From assembly GCA_016192075.1 (NCBI GenBank), contig JACPUU010000022.1, positions 62,001 to 126,000 on the forward strand: 64,000 bases of DNA, read 5' to 3'. Below, piece after piece: positions 50,604-57,635 of the stretch; position 1 is the first letter of the stretch; the number at the start of each line of letters is the position of its first letter. Made by a program: the position numbers and the translations under genes. The stretch is from Bacteroidota bacterium (GTDB lineage Bacteria > Bacteroidota > Bacteroidia > Flavobacteriales_D > Crocinitomicaceae). The notes under the pieces are model-generated. The model made no database searches, had not been told where the DNA came from, and saw only the letters and a list, made by a program, of their open reading frames with translations.

Positions 50604-52069
50604 GCTATCCTCTTTTTTCACCTGAAAATATCCGGCTCTGGGATCAGCACACCATGCAGCATGAACCTATCACATCTGCCGATCTGATGGAGCGCGCCGC
50701 CACGCAATGCACCAAGCACCTGCTGGCCACCAACCTGTTTCACTCGGCTGCTGTTTTCTGCGGTATTGGTAATAATGGCGGAGACGGACTGGTTATTGCC
50801 CGTTTACTGGCTGAAAGAGGTATTCATGTTTCAGTATTCATTGTTCAATTCTCAGAAAATCACACGGCCGATTTTGACCTGAACCAGGGGCGGCTGCCAA
50901 AACAAAACATCACACAACATGTTTTGACAGCGGCAGATTATACGTTTTCAACCGATGCTGATCTGATTGTCGATGCCATTTTCGGGTCAGGCCTGAACAA
51001 ACCCGTTTCAGGGTGGGTAGGCAAACTTATTGATACCATCAACAACCTGTCTCAGCCTGTCATTGCCATTGATATTCCCAGCGGATTATTTTGCCAGGAC
51101 AACCGCGCAAATGATTTTAAACACGTCATCAGGGCCAGTCAAACCATTTCATTTCAGACACCCAAAATGGCTTTTCTGTATGCTGAATACAGCAAGTACA
51201 CCGGAGATTTTAAAGTAGTAGACATTGGATTGTCTGATGATTTTAAAGCCACATCCTTTGCTGAATTTATCACACGAAAAGATGTTAAGCTGCGCCGGCG
51301 GCATACCTTTTCTCACAAAGGCACAAACGGATATCTTTTTCTGATTGCAGGTTTTCAGCAGTATGCCGGTGCTGCAATACTGGCCTCCAGGGCAGCTATG
51401 CGAACCGGCTGCGGATATGTAGCGGTACATTGCAGTGTGCAAAATCAAACCATTCTTCAAACCAGTATTCCTGAATGCCTCTACATTGATCAGATACATG
51501 ATTCATTTCCGGAAAAAACGCATGCAGTTGGCATTGGCCCCGGACTTGGGACAGATGAACATGCGCTGAACCTGCTTACCCGGACTCTTTCTGCAACTTA
51601 TCCACTGGTATTGGATGCTGACGCCCTGAACCTGCTTTCATCCAATCGAACGCTGATTGAAAAAATTCCGGCAGGCAGTATTCTGACTCCGCATGCGGCT
51701 GAATTGAAACGTCTCATCGGCTCTTTTTCTTCACCGGAAGAGACACTGGATAAACAGGTTGAATTTTCAGTAGCACACAAGGTCTTTATTATTCAAAAAG
51801 GCGCTTACTCTAAAATCACCACCCCTGAAGGCAAAATTTTTGTGAACGGAAGCGGGAACCCCGGCATGGGTACAGCCGGTATGGGTGATGTACTTACCGG
51901 CATTATCGGATCAATGCTGGCACAACGTTATAGCGCAGAGGAAGCCGCCATTTTTGGCACCTTCATTCACGGCTATTCAGCTGACCTGGTAAAAAGGGAG
52001 CATGGTGAAAATGGAATGATTGCCTCAGACGTGATTGATTTTTTGCCTAAAGCCATGAACTCACTTTAG
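50600..52069 (+). CDS. nnrD: Bifunctional NAD(P)H-hydrate epimerase / dehydratase
   Basis: A 489-residue fusion. Residues 1-215 are the YjeF-N epimerase domain, with GIGNNGGDGLVIARLLAERG, IVDAIFGSGLNKP and VIAIDIPSG. Residues 230-489 are the ADP-dependent dehydratase (NnrD) with FLIAGFQQYAGAAILASRAAMRTG, GIGPGLG, LDADALNLL, LTPHAAELKRLIG and NGSGNPGMGTAGMGDVLTGIIGSML. It repairs hydrated NADH and NADPH. Its stop overlaps the convergent barrel gene by four bases. Confidence 0.95.
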   Translation: MSYPLFSPENIRLWDQHTMQHEPITSADLMERAATQCTKHLLATNLFHSAAVFCGIGNNGGDGLVIARLLAERGIHVSVFIVQFSENHTADFDLNQGRLPKQNITQHVLTAADYTFSTDADLIVDAIFGSGLNKPVSGWVGKLIDTINNLSQPVIAIDIPSGLFCQDNRANDFKHVIRASQTISFQTPKMAFLYAEYSKYTGDFKVVDIGLSDDFKATSFAEFITRKDVKLRRRHTFSHKGTNGYLFLIAGFQQYAGAAILASRAAMRTGCGYVAVHCSVQNQTILQTSIPECLYIDQIHDSFPEKTHAVGIGPGLGTDEHALNLLTRTLSATYPLVLDADALNLLSSNRTLIEKIPAGSILTPHAAELKRLIGSFSSPEETLDKQVEFSVAHKVFIIQKGAYSKITTPEGKIFVNGSGNPGMGTAGMGDVLTGIIGSMLAQRYSAEEAAIFGTFIHGYSADLVKREHGENGMIASDVIDFLPKAMNSL

Positions 52070-52878
52070 AAACGGAGAACCAACCCGGCATTAATGCCCA
52101 CACTGTACATTTTGTGATCCATTGAAATGGTTTTGGTCGAATAGGTATTCAGCAAATGCCTTCTGAATTCAGGATACAGCGTAAACCCAACGTGTTTAAT
52201 GTTGTATTGAATACCCATTCCTGCCGTGATCATCAGATTAAAGGTTGCAAAACCGTCTTTTTCTACCTGCAGCTCACGGTCAACTTTTGTTCCTTCAGCA
52301 GTTGTATAGCTGCTTTCATAGTGAATATTCAAAATATTCAGCGGTGCCAAACCCGCAAAACCAAATACCTGCAGTTTTTGCCCGTACGAATAACGCAGCC
52401 TCACTGGTAAAGCCATTTGCCGGTAGGTATTCTGATACGTAAATGTTGAGTCGGTCAGTGAGTCTTCAAACGTATAGTTTTCACCATTTCCATAATACGA
52501 AAAACCAATATCAAGGTGAAGGTGTCCTGTCAGTTTCATCACCAGGCCCAGGTTAAAACCTCCGTTGTACGATGATGTTTGTGATTCCCAATCCTGGTAA
52601 TAATGCGCTGTCGACTGGTCTTCAAACGAACGGTAGGTATACTGAAACAGGCCGCCTATGTAGAAATCACTCCCGGTCAGCGAATCTTCAGAGAAAGAAG
52701 AAGCCGTTTCTGTTTTCTCTTTTTTTTCCTTCTTGTCCGTTGTTCCGGTTTCATCGGGATTTACATTTCCGTTTGTGATTTGTGACGACGCCATTACAGA
52801 TACCAGCACCAGCAAAAATGCCAAAACCGCCTTAAATCCAAAACCGTCAGACAAAATTCGTTTATCTTTGAATACCAT
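52066..52878 (-). CDS. Outer-membrane beta-barrel protein
   Basis: A 270-residue protein with a signal peptide after a longer basic N-region (FKAVLAFLLVLVSVMASSQ), then a charged low-complexity linker rich in Lys/Glu (DKKEKKEKTETA). The rest shows alternating aromatic beta strands (FYIGGLFQYTYRSF, HLHLDIGFSYYGNG, ALPVRLRYSYGQKLQVFGFAGLAP) ending with SVGINAGLVLRF, the C-terminal aromatic typical of barrels. This is the porin-family/OmpA-like small barrel group of Bacteroidota. Function unknown. Its ATG lies immediately beyond a TAnnTTTG box. Confidence 0.78.
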   Translation of the reverse strand: MVFKDKRILSDGFGFKAVLAFLLVLVSVMASSQITNGNVNPDETGTTDKKEKKEKTETASSFSEDSLTGSDFYIGGLFQYTYRSFEDQSTAHYYQDWESQTSSYNGGFNLGLVMKLTGHLHLDIGFSYYGNGENYTFEDSLTDSTFTYQNTYRQMALPVRLRYSYGQKLQVFGFAGLAPLNILNIHYESSYTTAEGTKVDRELQVEKDGFATFNLMITAGMGIQYNIKHVGFTLYPEFRRHLLNTYSTKTISMDHKMYSVGINAGLVLRF

Positions 52879-52882
52879 AAAA

Positions 52883-52890
52883 CAAAGGTA
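52883..52890 (-). promoter_or_regulatory. Bacteroidota -7 element for the beta-barrel gene
   Basis: The minus strand reads TACCTTTG (TAnnTTTG) and ends four bases before the ATG at 52878, so the message may be leaderless. Confidence 0.48.
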
Positions 52891-52959
52891 AACAATATCA
52901 CAGAAACTCAGAGCCCGGTTGATCCTGCATCCCCGGGTATTTAGTTAAAGGAAACAACT

Positions 52960-53511
52960 ATGAAAATTACGTTTAATTCACCGGTTATTCTGACCTTTTC
53001 CATTCTTTGCGCAGCTGTTTATTTACTTACCGGCCCCATGGGATTGCTGTCTGATTCGTTTAAACTGCTGCCGGGTTGGAATTTATCCAGTCCCGGCTGG
53101 TATTTCAGATTGTTTTCGCACACCATGGGACACGCCAGTACCGAACACCTGATGGGTAACCTGGCATTCATACTTTTAATTGGCCCCATTGTAGAGGAAA
53201 AATACGGCGCCAAAAACCTGGTCATTATGATGCTTTCAACCGCCCTGGTTACGTCTGTTCTTCACCTTTCGTTTTTTGACCATGGCCTTTTGGGTGCCAG
53301 CGGCATTGTATTTATGCTGATATTAGTTGTCTCACTTGTTAATTTCAGAAGCAAAGAGATTCCACTCACATTTATCCTGGTCGTGATTATTTTTATTGGA
53401 AAAGAGATTATGGATAGCATGCAGGACGATGGTGTATCTCACTTTGCGCACATTGTTGGCGGCATTACAGGTGCTGTTTTCGGCTTTACCCTGGGAAGCA
53501 AAAAAGCTTAA
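52960..53511 (+). CDS. Rhomboid family intramembrane serine protease (second)
   Basis: A 183-residue protein with six membrane segments. It has HASTEHLMGNLAFILLIG (H-x3-N type), the nucleophile motif GLLGASGIVFML, and SHFAHIVGGITGAVFGF with the catalytic histidine. It is shorter than the rhomboid at 36324 and only distantly similar. Substrate unknown. It stands alone, 108 bases before the MoxR gene. Confidence 0.9.
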   Translation: MKITFNSPVILTFSILCAAVYLLTGPMGLLSDSFKLLPGWNLSSPGWYFRLFSHTMGHASTEHLMGNLAFILLIGPIVEEKYGAKNLVIMMLSTALVTSVLHLSFFDHGLLGASGIVFMLILVVSLVNFRSKEIPLTFILVVIIFIGKEIMDSMQDDGVSHFAHIVGGITGAVFGFTLGSKKA

Positions 53512-53591
53512 TCACTGCCTTAAACGGCAGACAAGCTTGTTAAGAAATGTTTCGTTTGGCTGATCCTGACAGAATCACCGATCTTTTTTAC

Positions 53592-53599
53592 TATTTTTG
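53592..53599 (+). promoter_or_regulatory. Bacteroidota -7 element for the MoxR ATPase gene
   Basis: TATTTTTG matches TAnnTTTG, 19 bases before the ATG at 53619. Confidence 0.5.
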
Positions 53600-53618
53600 A
53601 GACAGCACAAATTCAGTT

Positions 53619-54584
53619 ATGGACAAAATTTCAGACAAAGAGGGCGTTGATCTGCTCGTAAAAAAATATACCGAACTTAAAGGTGAAATTCACAAGGTTA
53701 TCGTCGGACAGGATGCCGTAGTTGACCAGGTGTTAAAGTCCATTTTCAGCAACGGGCACAGTTTGCTGGTTGGGGTTCCGGGTCTTGCAAAAACACTGCT
53801 CATTCAAACAATTTCTGATTCGCTGGGACTGAGTTTTAAACGTATTCAGTTTACACCCGACCTGATGCCGTCTGATATTATCGGTTCTGAAATTCTGGAT
53901 GAATCACGCAATTTTAAATTCATCAAAGGGCCCGTTTTTGCCAATATCATTCTGGCTGACGAGATAAACCGTACCCCGCCTAAAACGCAAGCAGCACTGC
54001 TGGAAGCCATGCAGGAAAAAACAGTAACGGCCGCCGGTCACAAATACACACTGGACAAACCCTTTTTTGTATTGGCCACGCAAAACCCTATTGAGCAGGA
54101 GGGAACGTACCCGCTGCCGGAAGCGCAGCTCGACCGTTTTATGTTCAACATTTGGGTAGATTATCCAAGTTTTGAGGAAGAGATTTCAATTGTCAAAAAC
54201 ACGACAACCGATAAACAAATTACACTTAGCCCTATTCTGAATGGTGACGAAATTATGTACTTCCAGAATCTGATTCGCCGCATTCCGGTGCCTGACGCAG
54301 TGTATGATTATGCGGTAAAACTGGTTAGCAAAACCCGTATGAACTCGCCTCTGACACATGATCTGACAAAAAAATACCTGGATTGGGGTGCGGGCCCGCG
54401 TGCATCACAATACCTCATTATCGGCGCCAAATGTCAGGCCGCTATCAATGGTAAATATTCACCTGATATTGAAGATGTAAAAGCCATTGCCCACCCTATT
54501 CTCAGACACCGTATTGTGCGCAATTACCGCGCAGAGGCAGAAGGTTATACTGTTGAGAAGATCATTGATGAGTTGATGAAATAA
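53619..54584 (+). CDS. MoxR family AAA+ ATPase
   Basis: A 321-residue AAA+ protein: Walker A GVPGLAKTLLIQT near 53, GSEILDESRNFKFIKGPVFANIILADEINRTPPKTQAALLEAMQE with Walker B and the MoxR insert, and sensor region LATQNPIEQEGTYPLPEAQLDRFMF. MoxR ATPases act as chaperones that help assemble or activate other proteins, often encoded with DUF58 and von Willebrand-A genes. Here no such gene follows; the next 500 bases are non-coding, so its usual partners are missing locally. Confidence 0.95.
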   Translation: MDKISDKEGVDLLVKKYTELKGEIHKVIVGQDAVVDQVLKSIFSNGHSLLVGVPGLAKTLLIQTISDSLGLSFKRIQFTPDLMPSDIIGSEILDESRNFKFIKGPVFANIILADEINRTPPKTQAALLEAMQEKTVTAAGHKYTLDKPFFVLATQNPIEQEGTYPLPEAQLDRFMFNIWVDYPSFEEEISIVKNTTTDKQITLSPILNGDEIMYFQNLIRRIPVPDAVYDYAVKLVSKTRMNSPLTHDLTKKYLDWGAGPRASQYLIIGAKCQAAINGKYSPDIEDVKAIAHPILRHRIVRNYRAEAEGYTVEKIIDELMK

Positions 54585-54597
54585 TTAATTTTTCCTG

Positions 54598-54926
54598 CAA
54601 CGCTTGCGCCAAAGCTCATTGCCTTCGCGCAGCCGCTACGGCATAGCAAGGTCAGCATAGGCGCACGGCATAGCAAGGTCAGCGTAGGAGCCAGATTTTC
54701 GCTGATAAAACTCGCAGATTGACGCGGATTTTTTCATCAAATTACTTCATGTAGTCTGGATTTTTTTGAGCTTTTTCGGCAAAAAAAAGTTCAAATTATA
54801 TAGAAAAAAAGGCCCCCTAAGACACCCAAGCACAATGATTCACTAAGATTGCTCTTGCAAATAAAAACACATTGATCTGCGGCAATCAGCGCAAAAAAAT
54901 CTGCGTTGATCTGCGGGAATTACTAT
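54598..54926 (+). repeat. Dispersed intergenic repeat, copy C, with internal 27-bp duplication
   Basis: The gap from the MoxR gene to purB (54585-55111) has no credible gene. It contains AACGCTTGCG, then ACGGCATAGCAAGGTCAGC twice (54638-54656 and 54665-54683, 27 bases apart), then GCGTAGGAGCCAGAT with CGCTGAT, CGCAGATTGACGCGGATTTT, and finally ATCTGCG and GATCTGCGGGAAT near 54897-54920. The modules match copies A (8.9 kb) and B (34.05-34.19 kb). The remainder, 54927-55084, shows nothing notable. Confidence 0.6.
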
Positions 54927-55084
54927 TTCTGCAGGCCTTGCCTGATTTTCAAAAAGTCGTTCAGCCGAATCCTTAACCTGAATAAGTAAGCTGTGATACA
55001 AAGTATTAAAAATCAGCACACGCAAGGTTTTCTAACCTCTTTATAATCGACAGTTAAACTTTCCCGAATTCACTGAAAAAGCCC

Positions 55085-55092
55085 TATCTTTG
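55085..55092 (+). promoter_or_regulatory. Bacteroidota -7 element for purB
   Basis: TATCTTTG is an exact TAnnTTTG match, 19 bases before the ATG at 55112. Confidence 0.52.
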
Positions 55093-55111
55093 ACCCTTCT
55101 AAATTTTGTGT

Positions 55112-56461
55112 ATGAATACCTTAAAAGCAATTTCACCCGTTGATGGCAGATACCGCGATAAAGTGGAGAACCTGGCCGCGTATTTTTCAGAATTTGCACT
55201 GATCAAATACCGTGTTATGGTGGAAGTGGAGTATTTCATTGCCCTCACTGAAATGAACATTAAAGTATTGAACGATTTTCCCAAAAAGAAAACCGATGAG
55301 CTGCGCAAAATCTACCTGAGTTTTTCTGAAAAAGATGCTGAAAAAATAAAGGCGACTGAAAAAATCACCAATCACGATGTAAAAGCAGTTGAATATTTTA
55401 TCAAAGAAAAACTGGCAAAACTTGGCTTGTCCAAATACGAAGAATTTGTTCACTTCGGGCTTACCTCGCAGGATATCAACAACACGGCCATTCCTATTTC
55501 ATTGAAAGATGCAATTTATGAAGAATACCTGCCGCTTTTAGATCAGCTCATTCATACCCTGAATGATTATGCGCAGACCTGGAAAAACATCCCCATGCTT
55601 GCAAGAACTCACGGTCAGCCTGCATCTCCAACACGGCTGGGAAAAGAAATGTACGTTTTTGTAGAACGGCTTGATGTTCAGAAAAGGCAACTGCTTGCCG
55701 TTCCGTTCTCTGCTAAATTCGGCGGCGCCACCGGGAACATGAATGCACACTATGTTGCTTTTCCTGAAATTGACTGGGTGTTTTTTGCCAATAATTTTGT
55801 CAATAATACCCTGCAGGTCGAACGCAGCCAGACAACAACACAAATTGAGCATTATGACAACGCAGCGGCTTTGTTTGATGCGCTGAAACGGATCAACTCC
55901 ATTATTCTGGACCTGGACAGGGACATGTGGACCTACATTTCAATGGATTATTTTAAACAGCAAATCAAAAAAGGCGAAATCGGATCATCAGCCATGCCGC
56001 ATAAAGTTAACCCGATTGACTTTGAAAATTCAGAAGGAAATATTGGAATTGCCAACGCACTTTTTGAGCACCTGGCTTCTAAACTTCCGGTATCAAGACT
56101 TCAGCGTGACCTTACTGATTCAACCGTGCTCCGAAATGTGGGAATGCCCATTGCGCATACTATTATCGCTCTCCAGTCAACACTGAAAGGCCTTGGAAAA
56201 CTGGTATTAAATGAAAAGAGACTGAACGAAGACCTGGAAGAGAACTGGGCCGTTGTTGCAGAGGCCATTCAAACCGTTTTGCGTCGTGAAGGTTTTTCAA
56301 AACCGTACGAAGCGTTGAAAGAACTGACTCGTACCAATCAGGCCATTACCAAAGAGAGCATTTCAATTTTTATTGAAGAACTAAAAGTTACTGAAAAAGT
56401 AAAAAAAGAACTGCGCAAAATTACCCCGCAGAATTTTACGGGGATTAATATGGTGGTGTAA
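55112..56461 (+). CDS. purB: Adenylosuccinate lyase
   Basis: A 449-residue protein of normal PurB length. The ATG at 55112 (MNTLKAISPVDGRYRDKV) is preferred over an upstream TTG at 55106. It shows the lyase signature GSSAMPHKVNPIDFENSEGN near residue 293, ARTHGQPASPTRLGKEM and TSQDINNTAI. PurB catalyses two steps: SAICAR to AICAR and adenylosuccinate to AMP. It stands alone with its own promoter box. Confidence 0.96.
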   Translation: MNTLKAISPVDGRYRDKVENLAAYFSEFALIKYRVMVEVEYFIALTEMNIKVLNDFPKKKTDELRKIYLSFSEKDAEKIKATEKITNHDVKAVEYFIKEKLAKLGLSKYEEFVHFGLTSQDINNTAIPISLKDAIYEEYLPLLDQLIHTLNDYAQTWKNIPMLARTHGQPASPTRLGKEMYVFVERLDVQKRQLLAVPFSAKFGGATGNMNAHYVAFPEIDWVFFANNFVNNTLQVERSQTTTQIEHYDNAAALFDALKRINSIILDLDRDMWTYISMDYFKQQIKKGEIGSSAMPHKVNPIDFENSEGNIGIANALFEHLASKLPVSRLQRDLTDSTVLRNVGMPIAHTIIALQSTLKGLGKLVLNEKRLNEDLEENWAVVAEAIQTVLRREGFSKPYEALKELTRTNQAITKESISIFIEELKVTEKVKKELRKITPQNFTGINMVV

Positions 56462-56497
56462 GGGAATTAAATTCAAAACGTTTACAATGTTGTTAAA

Positions 56498-56564
56498 GTC
56501 ATGCTGAACTCGTTTCAGCATCTGTACAACCATTGAAAAGATTCTGAGACAAGCTCAGGATGAC
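56498..56564. repeat. Palindromic intergenic repeat after purB
   Basis: GTCATGCTGAACTCGTTTCA at the left (56498 on) is an imperfect inverse of the right arm TGAGACAAGCTCAGGATGAC (to 56564), together a 67-bp element with arms of about 26 bases and a 15-base centre. I recognise this GTCATNCTGA-type pair as a common intergenic repeat in Bacteroidota genomes; the transcript should form a long hairpin. Confidence 0.6.
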
Positions 56565-56620
56565 TCCTTGAAAAAGCGTTTTGAATGTTGTTCAGCAGGA
56601 TGGGTATTGAAATACGCTTT

Positions 56621-56854
56621 TCAGAACGAAGCCAGCTTACGCTTCATTTCTTCTTTATCGGTTGAAGACAAATGCGCATGTGATTCATGCTTGTGCAGCG
56701 ATTTCAGAATTTTACCCAGAATTTTAGAATCAGACTCATACCTGCGGCAAAGATCACAAATCATCAGGTGAAATTTAAGGCTGAGTTTTTCCCAAAGTGA
56801 GAGTTTACTCACTTCCCGTTTTTCAATGATATAGGATGCTTTACGGCAACTCAT
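56621..56854 (-). CDS. Small zinc-finger anti-sigma-like protein
   Basis: A 77-residue protein with MSCRKASYIIEKREV at the N-terminus and FHLMICDLCRRYESD in the middle. The C...H-x3-C-x2-C arrangement matches the zinc-binding anti-sigma (ZAS) domain. No membrane segment is present, so it would be cytoplasmic and may act as a soluble redox or metal sensor. Its start overlaps the sigma gene end by four bases (ATGA), the classic sigma/anti-sigma arrangement. Confidence 0.75.
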   Translation of the reverse strand: MSCRKASYIIEKREVSKLSLWEKLSLKFHLMICDLCRRYESDSKILGKILKSLHKHESHAHLSSTDKEEMKRKLASF

Positions 56855-57411
56855 GCTTTAAACCATTTTCGTTCAAGACACTCACGCAGCTGCAATTTGG
56901 CGCGGTGTACAATAACCCACAGGTTGGACGGTGTTATTTCATGTTCCTTACAAACATCGTCTGATTCTTTTTCTTCAACCAGTTTATCCAGTACAATGCC
57001 TTTCCATTTACCGGGCAGCAGCTCAATGCAATTGGTAATAGCTTGCTGCAGTTCCTGGTTGTCCAATGCCTCTTCCATCTCTGAATAATTTCCTTTGGGT
57101 GCAGCCTCCGGAAGCCAATGCCCTACCTTACCCTTTTCACTGAAAAAATGAGAGAGCGGGGTTGTTTTACGGGCCTCTTTCTGGCGGTAATAGTCAATAA
57201 TTTTACGTTTCAGAATAGAAATTAACCAGGTTTTGACTGAGCTTTTGCCTTCAAAATTTTCAGCCGCTTTAATACCTGCCAGAAATGTTTCCTGCACAAA
57301 ATCCTTAGCCAGATCGGCATCATCTACCCGGGCAATGGCAAATGCATAAAGCGCATCAGCGTATTGATCAACCCATTCAGAAGTGTTAATATGACTGGTG
57401 GTTTGTGACAT
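56851..57411 (-). CDS. ECF-type RNA polymerase sigma factor (second)
   Basis: A 186-residue sigma-70 family group 4 protein. Region 2 is YADALYAFAIARVDDADLAKDFVQETFLAGIKAAENFEGKSSVKTWLISILKRKIIDYYRQ; region 4 is LLPGKWKGIVLDKLVEEKESDDVCKEHEITPSNLWVIVHRAKLQLRECL. The start MSQTTSHIN follows a TAnnTTTG box by eight bases. It is coupled to a soluble zinc-finger partner and shows little sequence resemblance to the sigma factor at 10899. Its regulon cannot be inferred. Confidence 0.88.
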   Translation of the reverse strand: MSQTTSHINTSEWVDQYADALYAFAIARVDDADLAKDFVQETFLAGIKAAENFEGKSSVKTWLISILKRKIIDYYRQKEARKTTPLSHFFSEKGKVGHWLPEAAPKGNYSEMEEALDNQELQQAITNCIELLPGKWKGIVLDKLVEEKESDDVCKEHEITPSNLWVIVHRAKLQLRECLERKWFKA

Positions 57412-57419
57412 TGGTATCT

Positions 57420-57427
57420 CAAATATA
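57420..57427 (-). promoter_or_regulatory. Bacteroidota -7 element for the second ECF sigma gene
   Basis: The minus strand reads TATATTTG eight bases before the ATG at 57411, again leaving little or no leader. Confidence 0.5.
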
Positions 57428-57573
57428 AGGAAAGGGATTGGTTTAAGCGTATTCCACTTGCCAACAAGGTGAAATGATAAATCTACTCAAACATACAGGA
57501 GTTTTTTTTAAGACTTAAAAGCACAGAGGTTTCAATAAATTGTTGCCACGAATAAAAAACAAACTTCAGGCAA

Positions 57574-57608
57574 CAAAAAAACCGCCCTCCAAATCCGGAG
57601 AGCGGTTT
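57574..57608 (-). terminator. Rho-independent terminator at the end of the beta-oxidation operon
   Basis: On the minus strand AAACCGCTCTCC pairs with GGAGGGCGGTTT (one G-T wobble) around a six-base loop, followed by a T-run. It lies 28 bases past the acyl-CoA dehydrogenase stop. Confidence 0.9.
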
Positions 57609-57635
57609 CCAGTTTTCAGGTTTGTACCTTTAATT

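Noticed and set aside
54598-54926. CRISPR-like array
   Set aside because: The two repeated units are directly adjacent with a 27-base period and no regular unique spacers of fixed length.
54843-55025. 60-codon minus-strand frame in the MoxR-purB gap
   Set aside because: It passes through repeat sequence and has no start or motif worth calling.
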